Shown here in pieces: positions 1 to 6,183 of a stretch of DNA of 7,395 nucleotides; the stretch's first letter is position 1, and the number at the start of each line of letters is the position of its first letter. Source of the DNA: UBA4615 sp044360485 (lineage in GTDB: Bacteria > Pseudomonadota > Gammaproteobacteria > Burkholderiales > Burkholderiaceae_E); assembly GCA_044360485.1 (NCBI GenBank), contig JBIKKG010000166.1:1-7395 (forward strand), given 5' to 3'. Under the pieces are notes generated by a model. That model ran no database searches, was not told the origin of the DNA, and worked only from the letters and a program-made list of their open reading frames with translations. A program made the position numbers and the translations under genes.

Positions 1-1
1 C

Positions 2-130
2 CCCGCACGGGCCCTCAAGCCTGCGCCCGGCGCGTCGGCCATTGCATGTGTGACGGCCCTTTCAGAGCAAGTGCAGCACACGCAACTGCGCGACGCCCTG
101 CGACGTCTGGCGCAACGGCACGGTGGCTGA
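2..130 (+). CDS. C-terminal end of a DUF721 (DciA-like) protein, partial
   Basis: An open plus-strand frame enters from the left edge and ends at TGA 128-130, giving 42 visible residues. The tail reads as a plausible amphipathic helix (QLRDALRRLAQRHGG). It resembles the usual end of betaproteobacterial DUF721 proteins, where a variable Pro/Ala-rich stretch is followed by a helix of the form LxxALxRLxxRH. About 69% of third codon positions are G or C, so the frame is believable but not decisive. DUF721/DciA proteins are known as loaders or partners of the replicative helicase DnaB, and in betaproteobacteria a DUF721 gene is often found near lpxC and secA (recalled, not checked). It converges on the minus-strand small membrane gene, leaving 38 bases between the stops. 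The start and the conserved N-terminal domain lie outside the window, so the family call is an inference from a short tail. The minus strand shows no better reading here. Confidence 0.5.
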   Translation, partial: PARALKPAPGASAIACVTALSEQVQHTQLRDALRRLAQRHGG

Positions 131-136
131 GCCGGC

Positions 137-164
137 AAAAGCGGATCAGCGCGATCAGCGAAAA
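137..164. repeat. Short tandem repeat in the convergent intergenic gap
   Basis: Two near-identical units, GCGGATCA and GCGCGATCA, lie head to tail and end in GCG. Four A's flank them on each side. They fill most of the gap between two convergent stop codons. No strong GC stem followed by a T-run is visible on either strand, so I do not call this an intrinsic terminator. It may be chance in a GC-rich sequence. Confidence 0.3.
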
Positions 165-168
165 CGAC

Positions 169-348
169 TCAGCCGAGCAATCGCTCGCCGATCAACACTG
201 CAAAGAACACCAGCCCGGTGACCACGCCAATGCGCAACAGCCTGAGCGACCAGAGCATCCAGTGGCGCTCGCGTGTGACCAGCCACAGAGCAGCGGTGCC
301 GATCACGCCCAGCGCAATCAGGATCATGAAGGCTCGCAGCAGGGGCAT
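169..348 (-). CDS. Small two-helix membrane protein (59 aa), function unknown
   Basis: The frame starts at ATG 348-346 and ends at TGA 171-169. It encodes 59 residues, too few for most ORF cut-offs. Two hydrophobic segments are clear: about residues 6-25 (FMILIALGVIGTAALWLV) and 37-54 (LLRIGVVTGLVFFAVLIG). They are separated by a basic loop, TRERHWMLWSLR. By the positive-inside rule this predicts a helical hairpin with the loop in the cytoplasm and both ends outside. The start is 6 bases after the lpxC TGA and in the same frame, so translation probably relies on coupling; only a distant G-rich stretch in the lpxC tail could serve as ribosome binding site. ATG at residue 8 is an alternative start. 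It occupies the place that secM holds after lpxC in Escherichia coli, but it has no SecM-type arrest motif and no signal peptide cleavage site that I can see. I do not recognise the family. The hydrophobic pattern and tight spacing argue that it is real. Confidence 0.62.
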   Translation of the reverse strand: MPLLRAFMILIALGVIGTAALWLVTRERHWMLWSLRLLRIGVVTGLVFFAVLIGERLLG

Positions 349-354
349 CGGCGC

Positions 355-1284
355 TCAGGCCCCCGCCCAATCGAGTTCGAACAATCGGGGCGCCTCGCGC
401 CGTTGCGCGAAGGTGGTGTAAGCCCAGGCCTGGGGTTGCGCGATCAGCGCGCGCAGCAGCGCATTGTTCAGGGCATGGCCCGATTTATGCGCCGAATACG
501 CCGCGAGCAAGGGATGGCCCACCAGATAGAGGTCGCCGATCGCATCCAGGATCTTGTGTTTGACGAACTCATCGTCGGAGCGCAGGCCATCACTGTTGAG
601 CACACGGTACTCGTCCATGACGATGGCGTTGCCCAGACTGCCGCCTTGCGCCAGCCCATGGGCACGCAAGGCTTCCACGTCATGCATGAAACCGAAGGTG
701 CGCGCCCGCGCGATGGACGACAGGTAGGACTGCTGCGCGAAATCGACTTCGACCCGCTGCACCGTCGCATCGATGGCCGGATGTCCGAAGTCGATGGAAA
801 AGGCGAGCTTGAAACCGAAGTGAGGATCGAGCCGGGCCCATTTGTCGCCCTCGCGCACTTCGATGGGCTGCAGGACGCGGATAAAGCGTTTGGCAGCAGG
901 CTGTTCGACGATCCCGACCGACTGGATCAGAAACACGAAGGAGCCGGCCGACCCATCCAGAATGGGGATTTCAGCGGCGGTGACATCCACATAGAGGTTG
1001 TCGATCCCCAGGCCCGCCAGCGCAGACATGAGATGCTCGACCGTGGCCACCCGCACCTGGGCACCTGGCCCGCTGTCTGCAGCCAGCAGCGTGGACGCCA
1101 TGCGGGTGTCGCCCACCCGCTCGGCGCGCGCCGGAATGTCGACCGGCTCGGGCAGGTCCACCCGACGAAACACGATGCCGGTATCGGGCGCTGCGGGCCG
1201 CAGCGTGAGCTCGACCCGCTGCCCGGAATGCAGCCCCACGCCAGCCGTGCGCACAAGCGCTTTGACGGTACGTTGTCTCAGCAT
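355..1284 (-). CDS. lpxC: UDP-3-O-acyl-N-acetylglucosamine deacetylase LpxC
   Basis: LpxC is the cytosolic zinc enzyme that removes acetate from UDP-3-O-acyl-GlcNAc, the committed step of lipid A synthesis. The 309-residue product has normal length. The N-terminus MLRQRT...GVGLHSG matches the family start, so ATG 1284 is secure. Domain I carries VEHLMSALAGLGIDN with the catalytic Glu83 and zinc ligand His84. Domain II carries KHKILDAIGDLYL with zinc ligands His243 and Asp247 and neighbouring Lys244. SGHALNN supplies the general acid His270. It lies 49 bases after the peroxiredoxin stop, with no good Shine-Dalgarno motif upstream, which suggests either coupling or a weak initiation site. The C-terminus (FELDWAGA) is unlike the E. 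coli tail (ending AVLA) that FtsH recognises, so turnover control may differ. The small membrane gene follows immediately. Confidence 0.98.
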   Translation of the reverse strand: MLRQRTVKALVRTAGVGLHSGQRVELTLRPAAPDTGIVFRRVDLPEPVDIPARAERVGDTRMASTLLAADSGPGAQVRVATVEHLMSALAGLGIDNLYVDVTAAEIPILDGSAGSFVFLIQSVGIVEQPAAKRFIRVLQPIEVREGDKWARLDPHFGFKLAFSIDFGHPAIDATVQRVEVDFAQQSYLSSIARARTFGFMHDVEALRAHGLAQGGSLGNAIVMDEYRVLNSDGLRSDDEFVKHKILDAIGDLYLVGHPLLAAYSAHKSGHALNNALLRALIAQPQAWAYTTFAQRREAPRLFELDWAGA

Positions 1285-1333
1285 GGCGTGGCGCAGAACA
1301 GGCGCTGGGCTGCCCGATGAAGCGTGGGTTGGA

Positions 1334-1837
1334 TCAGAGCTGCTTGAGCATCGTGCCCGCGTCGCTCACCTCGAACTTGCCAGGCGCTTCACGGTTGAGT
1401 TGCTTGACCACGCCGTCTTCCACGAGCATGGAGTAACGGTCGGAACGCACGCCCATGCCGCGCGCGGTGAGATCGAGCGTGAGGCCGGTGGCTTTGGAGA
1501 ATTCGGCGCTGCCGTCGCCCATCATGCGCACCTTGCCGCCCGACTTCTGGTCACGGCCCCAGGCGCCCATCACGAACGCATCGTTGACCGACACGCACCA
1601 GATTTCGTCCACGCCCTTGGCGCGCAGCGCGTCGAAGTGCTCGACATAGCTCGGCACGTGCTTGGCTGAGCAGGTGGGGGTGAATGCACCCGGCAGACCG
1701 AAGATGGCAATCTTCTTGCCCTTGGTCAGCTCGGACACCTTGAATGCATTGGGGCCGATGCTGCAACCGTTGCCTTCGACTTCAATGAATTCGGTCAGCG
1801 TGGCCTCGGGCAGGCGGTCTCCGATCGTGATCGTCAT
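1334..1837 (-). CDS. Prx5-type (type II) thiol peroxiredoxin
   Basis: This is an atypical 2-Cys peroxiredoxin of the Prx5/redoxin family, which reduces hydrogen peroxide and organic hydroperoxides using thioredoxin or glutaredoxin. The 167-residue product is a single redoxin domain without the fused glutaredoxin seen in some members. The active-site motif PGAFTPTCS spans residues 49-57, with the peroxidatic cysteine at Cys56. Cys81 in IWCVSVNDAFVM sits at the position of the resolving cysteine in plant type II enzymes. Arg133 in RSDRYSMLV is the probable conserved active-site arginine. Cys25 is an extra cysteine. Translation should start at ATG 1837, since AGGAG lies 8 bases upstream (1846-1850). 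There is no signal peptide, so it is cytosolic. It sits between ftsZ and lpxC, an arrangement recalled from other betaproteobacteria, and may share a promoter with lpxC. No physical role in division is implied by the sequence. Confidence 0.95.
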   Translation of the reverse strand: MTITIGDRLPEATLTEFIEVEGNGCSIGPNAFKVSELTKGKKIAIFGLPGAFTPTCSAKHVPSYVEHFDALRAKGVDEIWCVSVNDAFVMGAWGRDQKSGGKVRMMGDGSAEFSKATGLTLDLTARGMGVRSDRYSMLVEDGVVKQLNREAPGKFEVSDAGTMLKQL

Positions 1838-1899
1838 GCGCTCAACTCCTGTGTGATGTCGGTGGGTAGGCTGCCCGGGTACACCGGACAGGACCGCGG

Positions 1900-1905
1900 A
1901 TTGTA
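1900..1905 (-). promoter_or_regulatory. Candidate -10 box for peroxiredoxin-lpxC
   Basis: On the minus strand TACAAT, one mismatch from the sigma70 -10 consensus, lies 62 bases upstream of the peroxiredoxin ATG and predicts a leader of roughly 55 bases. The matching -35 region (about 1923-1928, GTCGTC) is poor and lies within a hairpin. TTGCCG is present but 24 bases away, which is too far. The call rests on the -10 box and its position in the longest gap of the window. Confidence 0.33.
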
Positions 1906-1921
1906 GCCGCAGGCCCGCGCA

Positions 1922-1944
1922 CGACGACCCGGCAAGAGTCGTCG
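1922..1944 (-). promoter_or_regulatory. Strong hairpin between ftsZ and the peroxiredoxin gene
   Basis: The minus-strand RNA can form a 9-pair stem, CGACGACUC with GGGUCGUCG, closed by the 5-base loop UUGCC. Eight pairs are Watson-Crick and one is U-G. It begins about 30 bases after the ftsZ stop. No U-run follows (the next bases are UGCGCGGG), so it is not a classical intrinsic terminator. It could protect the 3' end of ftsZ mRNA, attenuate read-through into the peroxiredoxin gene, or act at the DNA level next to the candidate promoter. Confidence 0.45.
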
Positions 1945-1962
1945 GCAGGGTTTTGGCAGCTT

Positions 1963-1980
1963 GACTGACCGGTCTCAGTC
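1963..1980 (-). other. Inverted repeat across the ftsZ stop codon
   Basis: On the minus strand GACTGA and TCAGTC are perfect 6-base complements around the loop GACCGG. The TGA in the left arm is the ftsZ stop codon. With only 6 pairs it is modest. Together with the larger hairpin about 20 bases downstream it could form a stable ftsZ 3' end. Confidence 0.3.
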
Positions 1981-3135
1981 GGCCTGACGACGTAAAAAGG
2001 CCGGGATGTCCAGACGGTCGACACCTTTTTCTTCCAGCGCGGCCACCTGGGCCGAGGCACTGCTGCGGCCATTGCGCCAGACCGCCGGGGTGTCCAGCGA
2101 TCCGTAGGACGGCTCGCCTGCGCTGGCGTCATGCGTGCCGGTGGCGCGCATCGGCTGCTGCACCAGCTGAGGGCGGCGCGCGGTGCGGCCGATCCCGGTA
2201 GCCACTACGGTCACCCGCAGGCGGTCGCCCATGTCTTCCTCATAGACGGTGCCGTGGATGATCGTGGCGTCGTCGGCGCAGAACTGCTTGATCGTGTTGA
2301 TGACCTCGTTGGTCTCGCGCAGCTTGAGCGAACGGCTGGAGGTGATGTTCACGATCACCCCGCGCGCACCCGACAGGTCCACCCCATCGAGCAGCGGCGA
2401 GGCCACCGCCTGCTCGGCTGCCAGGCGAGCACGATCCAGGCCCGAGGCTTCACCGATGCCCATCATCGCCTTGCCCTGCTCACCCATGATGGTCTGCACG
2501 TCAGCAAAGTCGACGTTCACCAGACCCGGCACATTGATGATCTCGGCGATGCCGGCCACCGCGTTGTGCAGCACGTCGTCGGCGCGCTTGAACGCATCTT
2601 CCAGGCTGGCATCTTCGTCCATCACGTCGAAGAGCTTCTGGTTGAGCACCACGATCAGCGAATCCACATGCTCGACCAGCGCCTCGATGCCATCGTCGGC
2701 GATGCGCATCTTCTTGCTGCCCTCGAAGTCGAAGGGCTTGGTGACGACGCCCACCGTGAGGATGCCCATTTCCTTGGCCACTTCGGCCACCACCGGCGAG
2801 GCGCCGGTGCCGGTGCCCTTGCCCATGCCGGCGGTGATGAACACCATGTTGGCGCCAGCCAGCGCCGCACGCACCTGCTCGCGTTCCTTTTCGCAGGCGG
2901 CCCGACCGGCCTGCGGATTGGCTCCGGCGCCCAGACCCGCGTCACCGAGCTGGATCGAGGCGGGCGCGAGGGAACGCTTGAGCGCCTGGCGGTCGGTGTT
3001 GACGGTGATGAAGTCCACCCCCTGCACCCCGCGGCTGATCATGTGGTTCACCGCGTTGCCGCCGGCGCCACCGACGCCAATCACCTTGATGATGGCGCCA
3101 TCGGTGCTGCTCTCGATCATTTCAAATGTGGACAT
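1975..3135 (-). CDS. ftsZ: Cell division GTPase FtsZ
   Basis: FtsZ is the tubulin-like GTPase that polymerises into the Z-ring at midcell. The 386-residue product is complete. The GTP-binding T1 loop GVGGAGGNAVNHM starts near residue 20 and GLGAGANPQAGR lies at 68-79. The signature loop follows at 105-111, and the T7 synergy loop NVDFADVQTIM keeps both acidic residues. The globular core ends near VTVVATGIGR. A linker of about 50 low-complexity residues then leads to the conserved C-terminal peptide LDIPAFLRRQAD, which binds FtsA and ZipA-type partners. Translation starts at ATG 3135, with GGAGG 10 bases upstream (3146-3150). The oddity is GKGTGTG (Lys106, codon AAG at 2820-2818) where the family has GGGTGTG, followed by Ser instead of Ala. 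Everything else looks functional, so this is taken as the working FtsZ and not a decayed copy. Two inverted repeats follow the gene. Confidence 0.98.
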   Translation of the reverse strand: MSTFEMIESSTDGAIIKVIGVGGAGGNAVNHMISRGVQGVDFITVNTDRQALKRSLAPASIQLGDAGLGAGANPQAGRAACEKEREQVRAALAGANMVFITAGMGKGTGTGASPVVAEVAKEMGILTVGVVTKPFDFEGSKKMRIADDGIEALVEHVDSLIVVLNQKLFDVMDEDASLEDAFKRADDVLHNAVAGIAEIINVPGLVNVDFADVQTIMGEQGKAMMGIGEASGLDRARLAAEQAVASPLLDGVDLSGARGVIVNITSSRSLKLRETNEVINTIKQFCADDATIIHGTVYEEDMGDRLRVTVVATGIGRTARRPQLVQQPMRATGTHDASAGEPSYGSLDTPAVWRNGRSSASAQVAALEEKGVDRLDIPAFLRRQAD

Positions 3136-3155
3136 GTTATGCGGGCCTCCGACGA

Positions 3156-3200
3156 GATGTTGCTGTTGATTGTGGATATGGAAATGGAAGGAACAGGGAA
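3156..3200 (-). promoter_or_regulatory. C-rich, G-poor leader between ftsA and ftsZ
   Basis: The 65-base ftsA-ftsZ gap begins on the minus strand with about 45 bases that contain roughly 17 C but only 2 G. This contrasts sharply with the GC-rich coding DNA around it. Such RNA is expected to be unstructured. It could help ribosomes reach the ftsZ start, or resemble a Rho loading (rut) region. CATATC and CACAAT are weak -10-like words, with no convincing -35 partner. Confidence 0.3.
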
Positions 3201-4433
3201 TCAGAAATTACCGACGAACCACTCTTTCATGCGACGCAAGGTTTCCTTGAACGAACCCGACTGCTCGGCCACCTTGCGCCCCCGCACACGCTGCATCCGA
3301 GCTTCCTCGAGCAATCCGTGCACGGTGGCAAACCGGGGCGTCCTGACCACATCGGCCAGACCACCCGAGTACTGCGGCACGCCCAGGCGCACCGGCTTCA
3401 GAAAAATGTCTTCGCCCAGTTCCGCCAGACCAGGCAGCTGGCTCGTGCCGCCGGTGATGACCACCCCGGACGACAGCAATTCCTCGTAGCCCGACTCGCG
3501 AATCGCCTGCTGCACGAGCGAGAACAACTCTTCGACGCGCGGCTCGATCACGGCAGCCAGTGCCTGGCGCGACAGGGAGCGCGGGCCGCGATCGCCAATG
3601 CCCGGCACTTCGATACGCTCGGACGGTTCGGCCAGCACCTGCTTGGCAATGCCGTAGCGCACCTTGATGTCTTCAGCATCAGGAGTGGGCGTGCGCAGCG
3701 CCATGGCGATGTCGCTGGTGATCTGGTCGCCGGCGATCGGGATGACCGCGGTGTGGCGGATGGAGCCGCCCGTGAAAATAGCGATGTCGGTGGTGCCGCC
3801 GCCGATGTCGACCAGAGCAACCCCCAACTCTTTTTCGTCCTCGGTCAGCACGGCGCTGCTGGAGGCCAGCGGCTGCAGGATCAGGTCCTGCACTTCCAGG
3901 CCGCAGCGGCGCACGCACTTGATGATGTTCTGCGCGGCCGACACCGCACCAGTCACGATGTGCACTTTCACATCCAGGCGCACTCCGCTCATGCCGATCG
4001 GCTCGCGGATGTCTTCCTGGCCATCGATGATGAATTCCTGCGGCAACACATGCAGGATCTGCTGGTCGGTGGGAATGTTGACCGCCTTGGCGGTCTCGAT
4101 CACGCGGGCCACGTCGGCGTCGGTGACTTCCTTGTCCTTGATGGCCACCATGCCGATCGAGTTGAAACTGCGAATGTGGCTGCCCGCAATGCCCGTGTAG
4201 ACATTGCGGATCTTGCAGTCAGCCATCAGCTCGGCCTCTTCAAGCGCCTGCTGGATCGAGGCCACCGTGGTCTCGATGTTGACCACCACGCCTTTTTTCA
4301 GACCGCGTGATTCATGCTGACCGAGGCCCACGATTTCGTAGTGCCCGTCGGGTCGCATTTCGGCCACCACCGCCACCACCTTGGAGGTGCCGATGTCCAG
4401 ACCGACGATCAGGTCTTTGCTTTCTCGTGTCAT
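3201..4433 (-). CDS. ftsA: Cell division protein FtsA, actin-like FtsZ membrane tether
   Basis: FtsA is an actin-fold ATPase that anchors FtsZ polymers to the inner membrane and helps recruit later divisome proteins. The 410-residue product is close to the usual 420. The phosphate-1 motif GLDIGTSKV is at residues 11-19 and the family-specific 1C (SHS2) region covers about 85-165. The phosphate-2 motif VDIGGGTTDIAIF is at 208-220 and the adenosine motif VVITGGTSQLPGL at 324-336. The last residues, ETLRRMKEWFVGNF, form the expected amphipathic membrane-targeting helix. Its ATG overlaps the ftsQ stop in an ATGA junction (4430-4433). The only Shine-Dalgarno candidate upstream is a weak AGGCG, so translation is probably coupled to ftsQ. 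The stop is 65 bases from ftsZ. Confidence 0.98.
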   Translation of the reverse strand: MTRESKDLIVGLDIGTSKVVAVVAEMRPDGHYEIVGLGQHESRGLKKGVVVNIETTVASIQQALEEAELMADCKIRNVYTGIAGSHIRSFNSIGMVAIKDKEVTDADVARVIETAKAVNIPTDQQILHVLPQEFIIDGQEDIREPIGMSGVRLDVKVHIVTGAVSAAQNIIKCVRRCGLEVQDLILQPLASSSAVLTEDEKELGVALVDIGGGTTDIAIFTGGSIRHTAVIPIAGDQITSDIAMALRTPTPDAEDIKVRYGIAKQVLAEPSERIEVPGIGDRGPRSLSRQALAAVIEPRVEELFSLVQQAIRESGYEELLSSGVVITGGTSQLPGLAELGEDIFLKPVRLGVPQYSGGLADVVRTPRFATVHGLLEEARMQRVRGRKVAEQSGSFKETLRRMKEWFVGNF

Positions 4434-5245
4434 GGCGTGCGCCTGGATTCGGTCGAAGGTCTCGCACCGGCATCGGGTCGAGAAGTTGGCTTGAGGGAAG
4501 TGATGGCACCCGGAGCGCGCATGGCAAAGCCGTTGGGATAGCGCAAATCGACTGACACCACGTCGCGATTCAGCGTGGTCTGCGCCTGCGGATACACCGC
4601 CACCCAGCGGGCCACCCGCTCGGAGATCGGCACATCCTGTTCGCGTCCGAGCAGCAGCATTAGCCCATTGTCCAGACGCGCGCTCCAGGCATAGCGGTTG
4701 GACAGCGAAACCGCCTCGGGCTCCAGGCGCAGGGGCGCCAGCTGCTGCTGCAATTCAGCCCAGCGGCGGGTCACCTGCGCCTCGCTGCCAGGCGGCCCGG
4801 AGAACTGCAGCAGATCGGCTTGTGCATCCGCCTCGGCCACATTGGCCGTGAAGAGCTCGCCCTGCCGGTTCACCAATCGGCCATCACTCCATACCGCCAG
4901 GGGCTGATGTTCTTCGATCCCCACCCTGAGGGTGTCCGGCCAGATCCGGCGCACATCAGCGCGCCTGACCCATGGCACGGCCTCGAAGCGTTCGCGCACC
5001 GCGTCCAGATTGACACTGAAAAAATTGCCGCGCGTGGGGATGGCGCCGCTTGAGCGCAGCAGGGCACTGTTCACATGCAAGAGCCCCTGCTCAGCGGAGG
5101 CCGGCTCGATCACCACCGTACGCAAGGCAAACGCGGGGCGCTGAATCAGCCACCAGGCGCCGGCTGCGAGCAGACCCGCGGCTGCCAGTGCCATGAGACC
5201 GTTGGCGGCGGTGTTGAGCAACCGGACATCGTGCCAGGGACTCAC
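4430..5245 (-). CDS. ftsQ: Cell division protein FtsQ
   Basis: FtsQ is a bitopic inner-membrane protein that bridges early divisome proteins and FtsB-FtsL in the periplasm. I place the start at GTG 5245, giving 271 residues. An upstream in-frame ATG at 5293 would lengthen it by 16 residues but would overlap ddl by 52 bases, whereas the GTG has GGAGG 6 bases before it and overlaps the ddl stop as GTGA. After a short cytoplasmic end, a hydrophobic segment at about 12-34 (GLMALAAAGLLAAGAWWLI) crosses the membrane. The POTRA domain covers roughly 40-112 (LRTVVIEPAS through RIWPDTLRVGIEEHQP). The FtsQ beta domain then runs to about residue 248, with the typical late motif VDLRYPNGFAMR. The final 20 residues are a polar, Arg/Pro/Ser-rich tail. 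The end overlaps ftsA by 4 bases. Confidence 0.95.
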   Translation of the reverse strand: MSPWHDVRLLNTAANGLMALAAAGLLAAGAWWLIQRPAFALRTVVIEPASAEQGLLHVNSALLRSSGAIPTRGNFFSVNLDAVRERFEAVPWVRRADVRRIWPDTLRVGIEEHQPLAVWSDGRLVNRQGELFTANVAEADAQADLLQFSGPPGSEAQVTRRWAELQQQLAPLRLEPEAVSLSNRYAWSARLDNGLMLLLGREQDVPISERVARWVAVYPQAQTTLNRDVVSVDLRYPNGFAMRAPGAITSLKPTSRPDAGARPSTESRRTP

Positions 5246-6183
5246 CGCTCGCCTCCGCTCTTGAGGCTCGCGCTGGCCAGCACGCTCACGCACAGATCCT
5301 CGTAGGACACCCCTTCAGCACGCGCGCCCATCGGCACCAGCGAATGACCGGTCATGCCGGGCGAGGTATTGATCTCGAGGAGGAAGGGCGCGTCATCCGA
5401 GCGACGCAGCATCACATCGACCCGCGCCCAGCCCTCGCACCCGATGGCATGAAACGCCGCCACCGACAGGGCCTGAATGCGGCGGGTCAGCTCAGCGGAC
5501 AGTTGAGCGGGACACTCATAACGGGTGTCGTCGCGAAAGTACTTGTTCTGGTAATCGTAATTGCCGGCCGGCGCGAGAATTTCGATCACCGGCAAGGCGC
5601 GGGCCTGCGCGCCAGTACCCAGGATGGGCACAGTGAGTTCGCGCCCATCAATGAACTGCTCGCACAGCACATCGTCGTCATGGCGCCGGGCAATGTCGTA
5701 GGCGGCGGCACACTGATCGTGCGAGACGACCTTGGTGAACCCGATGGTCGAGCCCTCACGCGAAGGCTTGACCGCCATCGGCAGACCGAAGCGATCGGCG
5801 GCGGCTCGCACGTCCTCGGCTGAGCGCGCCACCATGAAGCCCGGCGTGGGCAGATCGTGGGTAGTCCAGATGCGCTTGGTATAGACCTTGTCCATGGCAA
5901 TGGCAGAGGCCATCACACCCGAACCGGTATAGGGCAGACGCAGCAATTCGAGCGCCCCCTGCACCGTGCCGTCTTCACCGAAGCGGCCGTGCAAGGCAAT
6001 GAAGACGCGCTGGAACCCGTCACGCACCAGTTCGTCCAGTGTGCGCTGTGCAGGGTCAAATGCGTGGGCATCCACGCCCTTGGCGCGCAAGGCTTCCAGC
6101 ACGCCGGTGCCCGACATGATCGACACCTCGCGCTCGGAGGAGCGCCCGCCCATCAGCACTGCGACCTTGCCGAAGTCAGCCAC
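5242..6183 (-). CDS. ddl: D-alanine--D-alanine ligase (Ddl)
   Basis: Ddl is a cytosolic ATP-grasp enzyme that joins two D-alanines to make the dipeptide used by MurF. The 313-residue product is of DdlB size. Visible elements in order: VAVLMGGRSSEREVS with substrate-binding Glu17; HGRFGEDGTVQG at 65-76; LPYTGSGVMASAIAMDK at 83-99; the omega-loop contact KPSREGSTIGF with Ser145; CEQFIDGRELTVPI, which binds ATP; NYDYQNKYF, the Tyr-containing omega loop near 208-216; VDVML; and the metal-binding end LLEINTSPGMTGHSLVP with Ser281. All expected residues are present. The start is GTG 6183, because an in-frame TGA lies two codons upstream and AGGGAG sits 7 bases before it. It overlaps murC by 8 bases and ftsQ by 4. 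The Tyr in the omega loop indicates a D-Ala-D-Ala ligase, not a D-Ala-D-Lac ligase. Confidence 0.98.
   Translation of the reverse strand: MADFGKVAVLMGGRSSEREVSIMSGTGVLEALRAKGVDAHAFDPAQRTLDELVRDGFQRVFIALHGRFGEDGTVQGALELLRLPYTGSGVMASAIAMDKVYTKRIWTTHDLPTPGFMVARSAEDVRAAADRFGLPMAVKPSREGSTIGFTKVVSHDQCAAAYDIARRHDDDVLCEQFIDGRELTVPILGTGAQARALPVIEILAPAGNYDYQNKYFRDDTRYECPAQLSAELTRRIQALSVAAFHAIGCEGWARVDVMLRRSDDAPFLLEINTSPGMTGHSLVPMGARAEGVSYEDLCVSVLASASLKSGGER
5252..5256 (-). promoter_or_regulatory. Ribosome binding site that fixes the ftsQ GTG start
   Basis: GGAGG on the minus strand stands 6 bases before GTG 5245, inside the 3' end of ddl. This near-ideal spacing favours the GTG over the in-frame ATG at 5293. 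Confidence 0.7.

Noticed and set aside
155..370. Minus-strand 71-codon frame after lpxC
   Set aside because: It overlaps the lpxC end and the small membrane gene in another frame. Its polar, Arg/Ala/His-rich product has no pattern, whereas the 169-348 frame gives two clean membrane helices.
46..1320. Long plus-strand open frame of 424 codons opposite lpxC
   Set aside because: It is a shadow of lpxC in GC-rich DNA. Its translation is Gln/His/Arg-rich with no recognisable domain, while the minus strand encodes a complete LpxC.
1285..1333. Possible regulatory hairpin before lpxC
   Set aside because: Only short GCGC-type pairings are possible, as expected by chance at this GC content.
1961..1990. 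TTGACT as a plus-strand -35 box
   Set aside because: No -10-like hexamer lies 16-18 bases downstream and no plus-strand gene follows.
2131..3489. Long plus-strand open frame of 452 codons opposite ftsZ
   Set aside because: The His/Asp/Leu-rich composition is typical of the antisense of a GC-rich gene, it crosses from ftsZ into ftsA, and it has no motif of its own.
3126..4310. Plus-strand open frame of 394 codons opposite ftsA
   Set aside because: It is a shadow of ftsA, with the same antisense composition, no domain and no ribosome binding site of note.
5246..5293. Upstream ATG start for ftsQ
   Set aside because: It would overlap ddl by 52 bases and add a highly charged stretch, whereas GTG 5245 has an ideal GGAGG and a GTGA junction.
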